NCBI GenBank assembly: GCA_021234155.1
Contig: JAJEKV010000105.1
Location: forward strand, 1,462,494 to 1,526,493
DNA length: 64,000 nt
From: Isoetes taiwanensis
Taxonomy: Eukaryota; Streptophyta; Lycopodiopsida; Isoetales; Isoetaceae
Direction of reading: 5' to 3'
The position numbers were made by a program, and so were the translations under genes. This document shows positions 25,959 to 36,738 of the stretch, piece after piece; position 1 is the first letter of the stretch, and the number at the start of each line of letters is the position of its first letter. The notes beneath the pieces were generated by a model. The model made no database searches. It was not told the origin of the DNA and saw nothing but the letters and a program-made list of their open reading frames with translations.

Positions 25959-27306
25959 TTAAATGTCAACTTCACTCTTACATTTTTTTGGTAGATGAGT
26001 ATCAATTACAGGTGATTCATTTACTTGATCATCATTAGAGACTGTAAAACCATTATCATCAACATCTACAGATGTTTTAGGTCTCTCCTCAACTTTAGCA
26101 TATTTTTCTATAATCTTCTCTTGAATTCTAGTATCCTTAATCAATTTTCTGTTTTTATACAGTATTGATTCATCAAATGTGATATCTTTACTATTATATA
26201 CCTTCCTGGATTTTGGATTATAAAGTCGATAGCCTTTAGCTTCTTCATCATAGCCAACTAGAAACGCTTCTGTTGATCTATCTTCAATCTTAGTCCGTAA
26301 CTCTTCTGGAACATGCACCTATGTTAGACATCCATATACCTTAAACTTATCATAATTTTGTTTTCTACCAGTCCATAGTTCTTCAGGGACACATTCTGTT
26401 ATGCTGATCGAAGTTATTCTATTTTGAATATGAAATGTTGTTTTTACTGCTTCTGCCCATAAGAAATTTGATAGCTTTGCAAACTTTACCATTGTTCTAG
26501 CTGCAATCAATATTGTTCTATTTTTGCCTTCTACAACCCCATTTTGTCGAGGACTACATCTGCAAGTGAGTTGCCTTCTTATACCTCGCTCTGAACAAAA
26601 TCAATTAAATTTTTTAGACATATATTCTCCTCCTCTATCTGACCTTATACATTTGATCTTCTTCCCCGTTTCACATTCAACTTCAGCTACAAACTGTTTA
26701 AGTGATTCTAGAGCTTGATGCTTTGCATTTAAAAAATAGCATTTACTTCTTCTACTATAATCTTCAAAAAATGAAATATAATACCTTTTTCACTCATACT
26801 TGTTATATTCATCGTCCCACACATAGTATGCACTAATTCAAGAAGATCCTTTGCACATTGATTGCTTTTCTTAGAAAGTGTTCTTGCATGCTTTCCTAGC
26901 ATACACCTATGACAAACAAACTGATAGTTTTCTTTTGAACAGTTTATTAGACCTTTCTTAGCCATAATCTCAACATTTTTCACATGAGCATGAGCTAATC
27001 TTTCATGCATAACTTAATGGATGGAAGCAATGTAGCATTCATTTCAAATGTTCTATTTTGGCTTAATTCAAACAAGTCTCCAATTTTTTTTGCCAAAAGA
27101 GCAATTTTATTATCACATAGTATCTTGCAATGTTTTTGTTCAAACACCACCTTATAACCCAAGTCTACTATCTGACTTACAGAAATTAAGTTTCTGATCA
27201 AATTCGGTACACACAAGACATCTTTTAGGCTTACAAGTTTGCCCTCCAAATCAAACAACTCTAACATCCCTACTCCTTCAACTTGCTGCAAACTTCCATT
27301 GCCCAA
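25959..27306 (-). pseudogene. Copia A protease/integrase remnant
   Basis: Three consecutive minus-strand pieces. 26995-27306 carries the end of the protease region and its lead to integrase (LKDVLCVPNLIRNLISVSQIVDLG). 26729-27010 carries the GAG-pre-integrase zinc region (HERLAHAHVKNVEIM then CHRCMLGKH) and the start of the core, where the usual HTDLCGP is HTMCGT, losing the first catalytic Asp. 26319-26510 and 25959-26318 carry the core end (LWAEAVKTTFHIQNR) and the C-terminal FLVGYDEEAKGYRLYNPKSRKV block. Small frame breaks separate the pieces. Confidence 0.8.
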
Positions 27307-27394
27307 CTGAATAGAGGATTTTCTTTAATACCAATATATATCTTAGGTGTTGCCTCGTTATCTTTTTCTTGCTCAGTTGATTCAACAACTATAT

Positions 27395-28105
27395 TCACAG
27401 AGCTTTGTCTACCTTGACCTCTTCCTCGTGCAGTGCTCTCCCTTTATTTCTTGGACTAGAACAGGTTGAACACATATGACCTCTTCCACCACAATTATAG
27501 CACGAAATTTCCTTGACTGGTTTTGGACAGTTAGCCTTTACATGCCCATACTCATTACAAATAAAATAAGGACCGATTTTATCTCCTCTACCATTGCGAC
27601 CTCTTGTATGACTAGAATATAGGATTTCTGGTCCTTCATCATCATCTCTTACTACCAATAACTCAGCTTCTTTGGATAACACAACACCACCAGCTTTTAG
27701 ATCAAACACTATCATATCCAAAGTTTGAAAGAACACTTCTAGATTATCACCATCATGATATTTAAGTCATCTTAGTTCTTTCTCCAAAATATCAATTTGC
27801 GAAGATGGCTTACTTTCATAATTTTTAAGAAGATAAAGCCACATCTCCTATGATGATAATCCTTGCAGCCTCAACATAATGCTAGAACCATTGCTACAAA
27901 TAATACCTTTTGCCTCATTTATTTTTGACAATGTACCCGATGTTCCAGCTTTGTCCTTGGCCTTCTTTTCTTGTTTTACATCCTCATCGCTAAATTTCAA
28001 CTTCTCAAGCCTTGCCATCGCCTCTTGCAGCTTATCTGCATCTTTTAGAGGCTGCACAACATCCCATTCGATCTTCAAGATTCTCTTAATTTTAGATTTC
28101 CACAT
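27395..28105 (-). pseudogene. Copia A gag remnant with zinc knuckle
   Basis: 27848-28105 is the N-terminal gag-like part (KRILKIEWDVVQPLKDADKL). 27395-27736 holds two knuckles: a canonical CX2CX4HX4C (CYNCGGRGHMCSTC) and, before it, a degenerate one (CNEYGHVKANC) missing the first Cys. Gag forms the particle and the knuckles bind the element RNA. A frame break lies between the two segments. Confidence 0.75.
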
Positions 28106-28180
28106 TTAGAATCTAGACCCACTATTATACATATCCATTGTGCGCAACATGGAAGCTCTGAGCCAAGTAGCCATGCTGAA

Positions 28181-28195
28181 TTGGCTCTGATACCA
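28181..28195 (-). other. Primer-binding site of copia A
   Basis: The minus strand reads TGGTATCAGAGCCAA, complementary to the 3' end of initiator Met tRNA as in most plant copia elements. It starts one base inside the LTR. Confidence 0.85.
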
Positions 28196-28196
28196 T

Positions 28197-28654
28197 TGTT
28201 AATATTTTTGTATCTGGTCTCCAGCAAAAGGTCAGCACCAATGACAATTTAATAGCGATTCACTGCGGCAAATACCTCCGACTAGAAAAGCCAGAGCAAT
28301 CATAGTTCAACGATACACTGCAGTGCACGGTTTCTGGCTAGAAAAGACAGAGCAACAAAATTCACAGTCATCAGCCTGTGATACAATCCGACATCCTGTA
28401 GCTGCTTTGTATGATTGTAAACCAAGCTGAAGATCTTCTACAGCTTTTTCTGAGCAACACGGCAGACATATCTGGCAACACCTGCGTTAAAAAAAACTGA
28501 TCTGTATATCTTTTTCTGATACACGATTTGAATAAAACCCAGTATTTATATAATGGTCCAAACTCGGTGGTGTATGCACCTGTCCTGCCACGTGCAATCC
28601 ATGCCCTTCATTTTTTATCATTGTGACATGACTATTTAATCTATTGTTTCAACA
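28197..28654 (-). repeat. 5' LTR of copia A
   Basis: 458 bases with TGTT...AACA ends. On the minus strand it ends next to a perfect TGGTATCAGAGCC primer site. The split left LTR matches it along its full length apart from the copia B insertion and many small differences. Confidence 0.8.
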
Positions 28655-29165
28655 GTTTCCCACCCAAATGGTACTCTGCCCATGTGCCTATATGAAGTAC
28701 TTTGTTTCTCATCCATGGGTACAATTTTGAAGGTTCTATTAGTGGACCCTTGCTCACTGCTGACCTTCTCAAATTCTGGCAAAATATGCCGCTTCAAGAA
28801 CAATGCATTCTTTGTGCTCTTACCTGTCTTCAACATCCTCATTTTGAAGATATTAATGTCATTATTCTAATTTCTATACAGCCCATGGTGCATGTGATGC
28901 ATCATCATCTTGATAGCTTTCATGGCCAAGATTTTGAGTCCCATTAGTTTTAATAACTTTTATTAAACTCTCTTTGTTCTGGATGACAAAGATCCCTTGG
29001 TTCAAACCAAGGGTTTGCAAGTTTTTGAGTTTTTACTTTTGTTTGCTCAAGTCTCAGTGTTTGGCTTGACTTTGTTGTGTTTTTTCTCGTGATACCAAAG
29101 TACTCAGAATTCTCTCATTTTTTTCCTTCTTTGTGTTATCTTGCATGTTCCATCTCACAATGCTC
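28655..29165. other. Unassigned sequence between copia A and the plus-strand LINE
   Basis: Short overlapping frames on both strands (28636-28947) match nothing I recognise. The sequence has no LTR-like ends and may be old unique DNA. Confidence 0.4.
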
Positions 29166-31693
29166 AACACTGGAGTAGTAGGCAGGCAGGCTTATTGACG
29201 TCCTCGGGGCTATTGCTGAGAGGTGTTTTGGGAGAAGTCGCCCCCGGCAAACCTCAAGAGCTACGGCCTTTCTGTGTAACCGGTGGTTCGACGCCAAGTG
29301 CAAAAAACGCAAACGCTGGCTCTGCCAAGTCATAGACCCTGCTCTATGTTTGAATGCAGTCAAGCAATACCGCACTTTCCTCAAGGCTAGAAAGGCCAGG
29401 CACATTGCGGCCCATCAACAGGGAATGTTCTTCCTCCTGGAACGTCATCCCAGGACCTTCTGGCAGAGAGTGCTCAGGAGGCCAGTGCCGCCCACAGGAA
29501 ACATCACTCTAGACCAGTGGGGGCAATACCTATAGCAGCTCTACAACCCTGAGGGTGCAGCATTACCTCCCCAGTAGGGCCCAATACTAGAAATCACAGA
29601 GGTGGAGGTAACGCAGGGGCGACAACGTCTAGCCAATGGGAAAGCACCAGCCCTTGATGGCATGCAGGCGGAGTTACTCAAGTGGGCAGGACCATCCATA
29701 GCGCCAGTACTGACCGACATATTCAACAAGGCATTGCGGGAAGGTTTTCCCCCGCAAAGGACCACTAGCAGGGTTGTCCCAATCTACAAGACAGGAGGCC
29801 CGCACTGCCCGGCCAATTACTGGACCATCATGATCAGCTCAGTGTTTGCAAAGCTCCTCACCGGGATCCTTGAGCGGTAGTTGACAGGATTGGCAGAAGC
29901 AGCAGAAATGAAGGCAATCATATAGGCAAGATTCAGGCCGAGGCACTCAACTATAGATTATATCTTCACGCTACGGACTCTGGTTGAGGACAGCAGGAAC
30001 CGTCGGCAAGATCTGTATTGTTGCTTCGTAGACTTCGCCAAGGCTTTTGACACTGTGCCTGGGGAAAAGCTGTGGGCAAGATTGCAGCAGCTACGTCCCT
30101 AGCGAACTGCAGAATGCGGTGTACATGTTATATGAGACATGCACCGGCCGGCTGCAACCAGCGGGCCAGCCATTCGAGAGCAGTATCGGGGTCCACCAGG
30201 GATGCCCTCTCTCTCCCACACTATTTGGCCTGATGGCTCGTTGATAATGGAGGCACTGCGGCTCACCTCCTACACCAGATCATCAAGCAGCTGATCTATG
30301 CTGACGATGTGGACCTCCTAGCACAAACTCGGGCAGACATGCAATGCCATCTCGATGCCCTGGACACATTTTGCCAGGTGACTGACATGCGTATCAACTT
30401 AGCCAAAACCAAGGTGGTTTTGGTATCATCTGCACGCCAACCAATGCCTCCAATCATCACTTATCGTGGCCAGAATGTTGAAGTAGTGTCCGCTTACAAA
30501 TATTTGGGGGTGGAGCTCGTCGACCATGAATCGATACAATTCCATCTGGCTGCGAGCCGCAACAGGTTGGAAGGCATTCTATGCAACGAAGAACAATAGC
30601 TACAAGACGGAGCTGTATGATTAGAATCACCAATCGCACCTATTCAAGGTGCTAGTAGAACCTGTGCTTTTGTACAGAGTCGAGGTCTGGGGCCCAGTGA
30701 TTTCTCGCGCCACTTGGAATGACTTGGAGCAGGTGCAGAAAGCTTTCTTGGCACGGGCCCTGGGGGTGAAGTCCACAGTCCCATGCCAGATACTGTTGCA
30801 GGAAACAGGTTTCTTGCATCTTCAAAGAGGAGCCCTTGATAGACACATCATCTACTTCCAGAAGGTGGTCAGCATGGACGATACTCGTCTCCCTCACCTC
30901 GCCTACACTATGGCAATAGGGCCTCAATGCCTAAAATCCTGCTGGCGGGAAAAGAGAGCTCAATGGTTGGCCAGATGGAATGTGCAAGAGCACAAGTGCA
31001 TCCAAGTGCAAACGGAGGCAGATCGCCGCAGTCTCAGGCAGTACCTTGACGCATGCTTTCTCAGTAAGCTATGGGATGCCAGCACCCTTGAACAGGTCAA
31101 GATGGCACATTATCAACGCCACATAAATCCCAGGTTGGAGCGGGGTCTGCAATGCTACCTGTGCACTCATCTACCCATAAAAAAGCGCAGATCCATTGCC
31201 TCTATCCGCACAAGCGCACACCATCCCCGGATTGAGACAGAGAGATGGGTTGGGGAGCTGCGTCAGGAGAGGCTTTGTCAACGCTGCCAGGTTGGAGCTG
31301 TGGAAGACGATTGCCACACCCTTCAGAGTTGTCCGGCATATGATGACATTCGGACGCGCTATCCATCCTGGCCAGCCTCTGCATGAGATGCTGAGCGCGA
31401 GCTCGGTACGGAGCTTGGGCACATACATTCAAGAGATCATGGATCGCTAAGATCAGCTCGGCCCTCGGGCACTTACCTGATACATGTACATATTTCTGTC
31501 TATATTTGTATTTGTTTTTGTATTTGTACAGTTTGACAGCAAGCCTATTCCTGTTACGGTTTTTCCCCCAAACAACTTTTTAGGGCGGGGTTTTTTTAAC
31601 CCGGACAGTAATACGCTTGCTGCGCCTTTTTCTTGGGTCCCATAGGCCAATTGGTCTCCGTGGATGATAAAAACTCTATTCTATTCTATTCTT
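29166..31693 (+). mobile_element. 5'-truncated LINE, plus strand, with (CTATT)n tail
   Basis: A non-LTR retrotransposon lacking its endonuclease end. In order: a RWFDAKCKKRKR block (about 29.28 kb), ANGKAPALDGMQAELLKW (RT lead-in), SSVFAKLLTGILER, RPRHSTIDYIFTLRTLVED and FVDFAKAFDTVP (motif A, about 30.03 kb). GVHQGCPLSPTLFGL (motif B, about 30.19 kb), LIYADDVDLLAQT (motif C, about 30.30 kb), YKYLGVEL and VEVWGPVI follow. It ends with a C-terminal zinc region and a noncoding tail finishing in three CTATT units. Several stops and at least three frame shifts disable it. It belongs to the same clade as the LINE at 21.3-23.0 kb. Confidence 0.85.
30649..31386 (+). pseudogene. LINE ORF2 C-terminal part (thumb to zinc knuckle), 245 codons open
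   Basis: The longest unbroken frame of the plus-strand LINE. It starts at VEPVLLYRVEVWGPVI, the conserved stretch after the RT palm. It continues with VPCQILLQETGFLHLQRGALDRHI, LPHLAYTMAIGPQ, REKRAQWLARWN and LRQYLDACFLSKLWDA. It ends with CQRC followed by CHTLQSC, a CX2C...HX4C arrangement like the zinc-binding tail of LINE RT proteins. Upstream RT motifs are in other frames, so this segment alone has no catalytic part. Confidence 0.8.
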
Positions 31694-33189
31694 GTTCTTC
31701 TCTCCTTATAATTTTCACAAAATCCTGTGACGCCCACTTTTTTATGTTGATTCAAGGAACTACACCATGGTCTGTCTTGCAGATGATCCCAAACTTGACT
31801 CATACTCTAACAATATGCCAAAAGGTCCAAGGATCAACAATAAAAATTTCCTTCATGTTCTTTGATACAGCTGTAGTCCTCAATGGCATGTTGATGAGAA
31901 ATAAGTCAGTTATCCATCGTTATTGTTTAAGCAATTTGCAATATGCAACGAAGCGCTTTTTGGAAAATGATATTCCAAGATTGTGTTTCCAAATGTCAAG
32001 TCATTATTGAGCAAAGTACCAACAAATGCAACAATTGGATAATCGAGAACACCTTCAAGTACATGAACTAATTTTTGAGGATATTGATTAGCTCAGAATA
32101 CAAGAAACACACTCCTGTGGTTATTGTGGGTAAGTTAGAGTCAAAGATGTTGTATACTCATTGCTCAGGGGATCATTTCTCACTTTCAATTTAACTTTTG
32201 TACTAATTTCTATTTTGTAAAAGTTTCCATTTCTTGCATCCAAAAAGCACTAATTACAAAAGTAGAGGAAAAATGTACTTAGATTGTCAAATGATTTGTA
32301 GATATTTTTATAGACCTTGGAAATCATTCTTGCCATCACAGATTAGTGTAATTGTGACTAAGGGTGGCCTTCTAAAATTATATTCAGAAATATTGCAACC
32401 ATGCTCTAAAACATCGATAATTTTAATTTAATTATGATTGGTCTGCTTCTGGCACTTCAAAAAGTTTGACCGCATAATTTCATAAATGTGCCAAACTCCA
32501 ACTTTCAAGACAAAACAACATATTATTGTTCATCTCTACAAGCTCTTAATTACCTTCACATTTTCCCTTTTGTTGTCAGAGCATTTCCTACATTGGATGA
32601 GTAGCCTAGTGTTTCAGAAAAATACCACATGTTTAAAATAAACAAATGTATTCTGTAAGAACAATATGAATAAGCACATGTTCTTTATACATGAGATGAA
32701 GAGAGCACGGCATTCAAGTTATGAAGTACAAAGCATACTCGAAGCCATCCATATCTTTCAAAACTTGACCTATTGAATGAGTTTATCTAACTATGGGTAT
32801 ATGTGACCTAACATTGCAAGGTAGAGGTATGTCTTCACTGGGAAGAACAGAATGCATACCCAGAATGCCAAAGGCCGAAAATTCTAGTGAAATAGCTTTA
32901 CTAACTTTACCTAATATCTTGGCTGAGGTAATAATGCGGTTTAATGGCATCAGTTCGACCAAATTTGAAATTAGCAAGGTAGCATGGAATTAGTAGGAAA
33001 TTTTTTTGCTGTGAATTGGGGTTCGTCATTCCTTCAGGAGTAGCTGGTGAGAATTCTGAGTAAGTTTAAAACGTATTTCTTCTCACTTCAAAAAGTTCCC
33101 CGAATCAAGCTCAATATCCCGCTGTGTATAAGTGCATCTTTTGGATCAAGGAACACTAACGCAGCAGAAATGTCGGGTCCACACATAAA
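31694..33189. other. Intergenic sequence, nothing recognised
   Basis: About 1.5 kb of AT-rich DNA with only short unconnected frames. No LTR ends, tandem repeats or splice-bounded coding exons were seen. It is part of the spacer between the LINE and the PPR gene. Confidence 0.5.
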
Positions 33190-34110
33190 TATATGGGCCA
33201 AATTACATTTTACCCTTAGGGCGAAATCACACTACAGGCAAAATTAAAGAAATACGTGGCAAGAATAGGCGGGCATTGGGCAGACCGACAGTTCTGCCTG
33301 CCACTCTATCTCGCACTTTGGCAGAGCCCAAAATAAAAATATATGACACGTCGTTCTATCTTGAATCCAAATCGGCCGATTCTATGATTCAGAACTGTGT
33401 TTTCTGATCACCGGAGTATGGATGAATTGCTCAAATCTCTGTCAGATCACAACTGCGATGCAGGTTTTCGATGAGCTCCATGGAGTTTCTTGTATAATTA
33501 ACGGCTCAGAAAAGTTGGATTTCGAAGAAGTTTGGAGCAGGCATCATGTATGATTTTCTTCTGATGAGAATTTTGACTTGAGATCTGCACACATCGCAAT
33601 TAGCTACATCTCGATGCTGGATTGATGAGCCGAACTGATTCTCTGCTTTTCTAAACTCCCAGTTGTAATTTGCAGATATCCTTAAGGATTGAAAGCCACA
33701 AAACGAAACATGAATGACCTCTCGTGACTCTTCATACCCAAATCTTGCATATTCTAGCGATAAGAAACAAAGGAGCGCGATTCTTTACCAGATTGCAGAA
33801 GGTATCAACATGATTCGTAGCCAAATCGTCCATACTCCGGTGATCAGAAAACACAGTTCTTTGCTTGCATCATGGAAGGTAGGAGGACGTGGAAAAGATG
33901 GATGATCTGGCTGCCCGCCAGAAGTTTTGGCAGGCGAGATCCCCCGTCCTAAAATTAATAGGGTGCCTAAATGCTGACTGGAGCTTTGGCAACCTAGGTG
34001 TGATATAGGTTGGCTGCCGAAAGTCCACATGGCATATTTTTGTTGGCTCTTTATTTTTATTTTTCGAGTTTGGCCAGTAGTGTGATTTGGGCCTTAATGT
34101 AGTGATGTGG
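33190..34110. repeat. Inverted-repeat (MITE- or foldback-like) element upstream of the PPR gene
   Basis: A perfect 32-base inverted repeat pairs 33391-33422 with 33829-33860. A second, imperfect outer pair matches 33221-33253 with 34059-34092 (AAATCACACTAC shared exactly, then similar A-rich tracts). The pairs are nested about one centre, as in a foldback or decayed MITE of about 900 bases. Arms between the pairs are weakly similar. No coding capacity and no clear target duplication were found. Confidence 0.6.
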
Positions 34111-34144
34111 CGCAATCCCAATGGTTGGTGATTCCATCCAGCAG

Positions 34145-34155
34145 CATAAATATAT
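34145..34155 (+). promoter_or_regulatory. TATA-like sequence upstream of the PPR gene
   Basis: ATAAATATATA lies about 310 bases before the first in-frame ATG and 75-85 bases before an upstream ATG at 34230. Its position just outside the inverted-repeat element is suggestive only. Confidence 0.25.
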
Positions 34156-34461
34156 ACTGTATACTCAGGCATGTATTTGAAACCCTAAGAACCTATAGAT
34201 TGCAAATAGTGATATCAGTTGTTCGTCAAATGCGAAGATCTTTAAAACAAGCATGCTCCGATGGAAAACTCCTCAACGCTGTCATTGGCGATCGTGTAGG
34301 TAGGTTAATCAAGTAAGCTAATTGAAGCTGAATTGTGAGTTTTTTTTTTCTTCTGACAAACAGACAAATAATTGCTAAAGGCATCCATTTCTAGTTGCAG
34401 GCATTTTCACCACACCAAAAAATGGAGTTGGATAGCTGAATCGTTTCAATCTGCAGAACTT

Positions 34462-36618
34462 ATGATGCAACACGGAACTCCTGTATCCAGAAACCTTGCT
34501 TATCATCTGCTACATGAGTGCTCACAATTGCAAAACGTGGAACTTGGTAGACGACTTCAGCTTTTAATGGTCTACAATGGATTGGATTTGGTTGTTGTAT
34601 TGGCTAATTACCTTATTCGTTTATTTGCCTCTTATGGGAGCGTAATCGAGGCAAACAATGCATTTAGTAAGGTTTTAAACCCAAGTCATTATTCATGGAA
34701 TGCAATTATCACGGCCCATGTTAAGCATGAAAGAAACGAGATAGCTCTCCATTTGTATGACAGGACCCAACCTGAGGATGCAAACACAGATGAATATACA
34801 TTTTCAAGCGTCATAAAGGCATGCTCTTGCACAACAGACATAAACAGAGGTAAATACATTCATGAGAAAGTGATAGATAAGGGTCTCCAATCTGACACAG
34901 CTGTGGGGAATGCATTGATTGATATGTATGGCAAATGTGGAAAATTATGTGAGGCAGAGCAAGTCTTTGAGGGGCTACAGAATCGAGATGTAGTAACATG
35001 GAGTGCAATGATTGCCGCATATGCACAGAGTGACCATGGATCATGTGCTCTGGAATGTTATGAAAACATGCAATATAGGGATATAAAACCTAACAGAATA
35101 ACCTTCCTGGGCATTCTAAAAGGATGTGGCAGCACTGGCGAGATAGAACAGGTTAGGTACATTCATAATCAGATCATTGAAAATGGACTCCACTCTGAGA
35201 TTGCGGTTGGAAGTGCTCTTATTGATACATATGCGACATGTGGGAGTTTGCAGGAGGCACACAAAGTCTTTGACAGAATGCAGGAGAGAAATGTGGTGAC
35301 TTGGGGTGCAATGATTGCAGGATATGCCCAGGACGGCAACACAGAGAGTGCTAGGGAATGTTTCAATGCCATGAAGCAGTTTGGCATCAAGCCTGATGAG
35401 ACAACATGGGGTGCAATGATTACAGGATATGCGCAGCATGATGAAGGTTTCCTTGCCCTTAGATGCTTTGACAACATGATGAATGAAGGAATAAAACCGA
35501 ATAAAGTCACATTTCTAGGCATTCTGAAAGCATGTGGCAATATAGGTGCCATAGACACAGGAAAGCGAATGCATAAGCAGATTATTGAAAGTGGGCTGCA
35601 GTCTGACCTGGTTGTGGCAAGCACACTTATAGATATGTATGCTAGATGTGGGGAGTTGGGTCTAGCACGCCGAGTTTTTGACAGGGTCCAAAATGCAGAT
35701 ATTGTGACATGGAATGCCATGATTGCAGGATATGCCCAGATAGGCAATGTTATCTTGGCTGGGAGGTGTCTCGATGGTATTCAACAAAATGGCATCAAGC
35801 CAGATGAAGTAACATTTACCAGTATTCTTGCTGCTTGCTGTCATGCAGGCCTGCTAAATGAAGGTTGTTCATACTTCAAATTGATGAACGACTATCACGG
35901 CATCAAACCAGATATTCAGCATTATCGTTGCATGATCGATCTTCTCGGACGTACTGGATTTTTAAATGAAGCGCATAATTTACTACAAACTATTCCACCA
36001 GATATTATTGGATGGCGATCTTTGCTTGTTGCTTGTAGAACATATGGCAATGTCGAGCTAGGGAGAAAATGTTTTGATACTGTTATTCAATTAGACCATT
36101 GCAATGGTGGTGGTTATGTGCTCATGGCAGGCATCTACTCTGATGCTTGCATGGAGAGGGATATTGGAAAGGTAGAAGACCTCAGGCAACATTTTGGTGC
36201 ACGGAAAAAACCAGCAAAATCATGGATTGAAGTTAATAGCAAGGTGCATGAGTTTGTTGTAGGCAACAGGAACCATCCACAAACTGAGGATATTTTTATG
36301 AAATTAAAGACTTTAAGTAATCAAATGAAGCAAGCAGGATATATACCAAAGCTTGACTTGGTTTTGCAACCAATTTCTGATTTGGAAAAGGAAAACACTT
36401 TGTGCGGCCATTGTGAAAAGATGGCTATTGCCTTTGGGATCATTAGCACACCTTTTGGCACAAGTCTCCGGGCAACAAAAAATCTCCGGATGTGCATGGA
36501 TTGTCATAATGCTATGAAGATTATCTCTAAGATTGAGAAACGTGAGATCATAATAAAAGATATGTACCGCCTGCACCATTTTAGTGCTGCATCCTGCTCT
36601 TGCGGGGACTTGTTTTGA
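34462..36618 (+). CDS. PLS-type pentatricopeptide repeat protein with DYW-like deaminase tail
   Basis: Probable organellar RNA-editing factor; proteins of this family bind a specific organelle transcript through the repeats and use the DYW domain for cytidine deamination. The start is the first in-frame ATG. The frame stays open upstream only to 34372, where a TAA precedes it, giving 718 codons here. PPR units fill about residues 60-510, with WNAMIAGYAQ-type cores spaced about 101 residues apart, the length of one P-L-S triplet. The E/PG-box region (KKPAKSWIEV) is at about 582-591. Zinc/active-site residues are His650-Cys651-Glu652 (HCE where HSE is usual), CMDCH at 678-682, HHF at 705-707 and CSC at 712-714. 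The protein ends DLF instead of DYW. No intron interrupts the frame. It is the only intact, clearly non-transposon gene in the window. Organelle targeting cannot be judged because the true N-terminus is uncertain. Confidence 0.9.
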   Translation: MMQHGTPVSRNLAYHLLHECSQLQNVELGRRLQLLMVYNGLDLVVVLANYLIRLFASYGSVIEANNAFSKVLNPSHYSWNAIITAHVKHERNEIALHLYDRTQPEDANTDEYTFSSVIKACSCTTDINRGKYIHEKVIDKGLQSDTAVGNALIDMYGKCGKLCEAEQVFEGLQNRDVVTWSAMIAAYAQSDHGSCALECYENMQYRDIKPNRITFLGILKGCGSTGEIEQVRYIHNQIIENGLHSEIAVGSALIDTYATCGSLQEAHKVFDRMQERNVVTWGAMIAGYAQDGNTESARECFNAMKQFGIKPDETTWGAMITGYAQHDEGFLALRCFDNMMNEGIKPNKVTFLGILKACGNIGAIDTGKRMHKQIIESGLQSDLVVASTLIDMYARCGELGLARRVFDRVQNADIVTWNAMIAGYAQIGNVILAGRCLDGIQQNGIKPDEVTFTSILAACCHAGLLNEGCSYFKLMNDYHGIKPDIQHYRCMIDLLGRTGFLNEAHNLLQTIPPDIIGWRSLLVACRTYGNVELGRKCFDTVIQLDHCNGGGYVLMAGIYSDACMERDIGKVEDLRQHFGARKKPAKSWIEVNSKVHEFVVGNRNHPQTEDIFMKLKTLSNQMKQAGYIPKLDLVLQPISDLEKENTLCGHCEKMAIAFGIISTPFGTSLRATKNLRMCMDCHNAMKIISKIEKREIIIKDMYRLHHFSAASCSCGDLF

Positions 36619-36732
36619 GACTGTCTAAAGATTTGGATAAAGGCATAGAGAAAAACAAGACGATTCAATGATGAACTCAGTTCGCATGCTTCAGGTATAT
36701 TTTCTTTCCCCAAACCAAGCCAGTAGCATTCA

Positions 36733-36738
36733 CAATAA
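36733..36738 (+). terminator. Polyadenylation-like signal after the PPR gene
   Basis: AATAAA lies 115 bases after the PPR stop codon, a normal spacing for plant 3' ends. Unsupported by transcript data. Confidence 0.35.

Larger units (their letters stand above)
15465..28654 (-). mobile_element. Copia element A, minus strand, with nested insertions
   Basis: The two ends are copies of one LTR of about 458 bases: the right copy 28197-28654 is intact, and the left copy 15465-15868 plus 21058-21136 is split by copia B. Flanks are GTTTT (15460-15464) and GTTTC (28655-28659), a target duplication with one mismatch. Primer site and polypurine tract lie at the expected inner edges. Minus-strand gag, protease, integrase, RT and RNase H remnants lie in order from 28.1 kb down to 21.1 kb. 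Insertions are copia B in the 3' LTR, a LINE in the RNase H region, and a 2-kb unknown segment between integrase and RT. Confidence 0.8.

Noticed and set aside
34372-34374. TTG as the start codon of the PPR protein
   Set aside because: It is only the first codon after the TAA at 34369. The first in-frame ATG is 34462, and an upstream spliced exon is the alternative.
34811-35747. Several minus-strand frames up to 192 codons opposite the PPR gene
   Set aside because: Antisense shadows of the repetitive PPR codons; they repeat with the same period.
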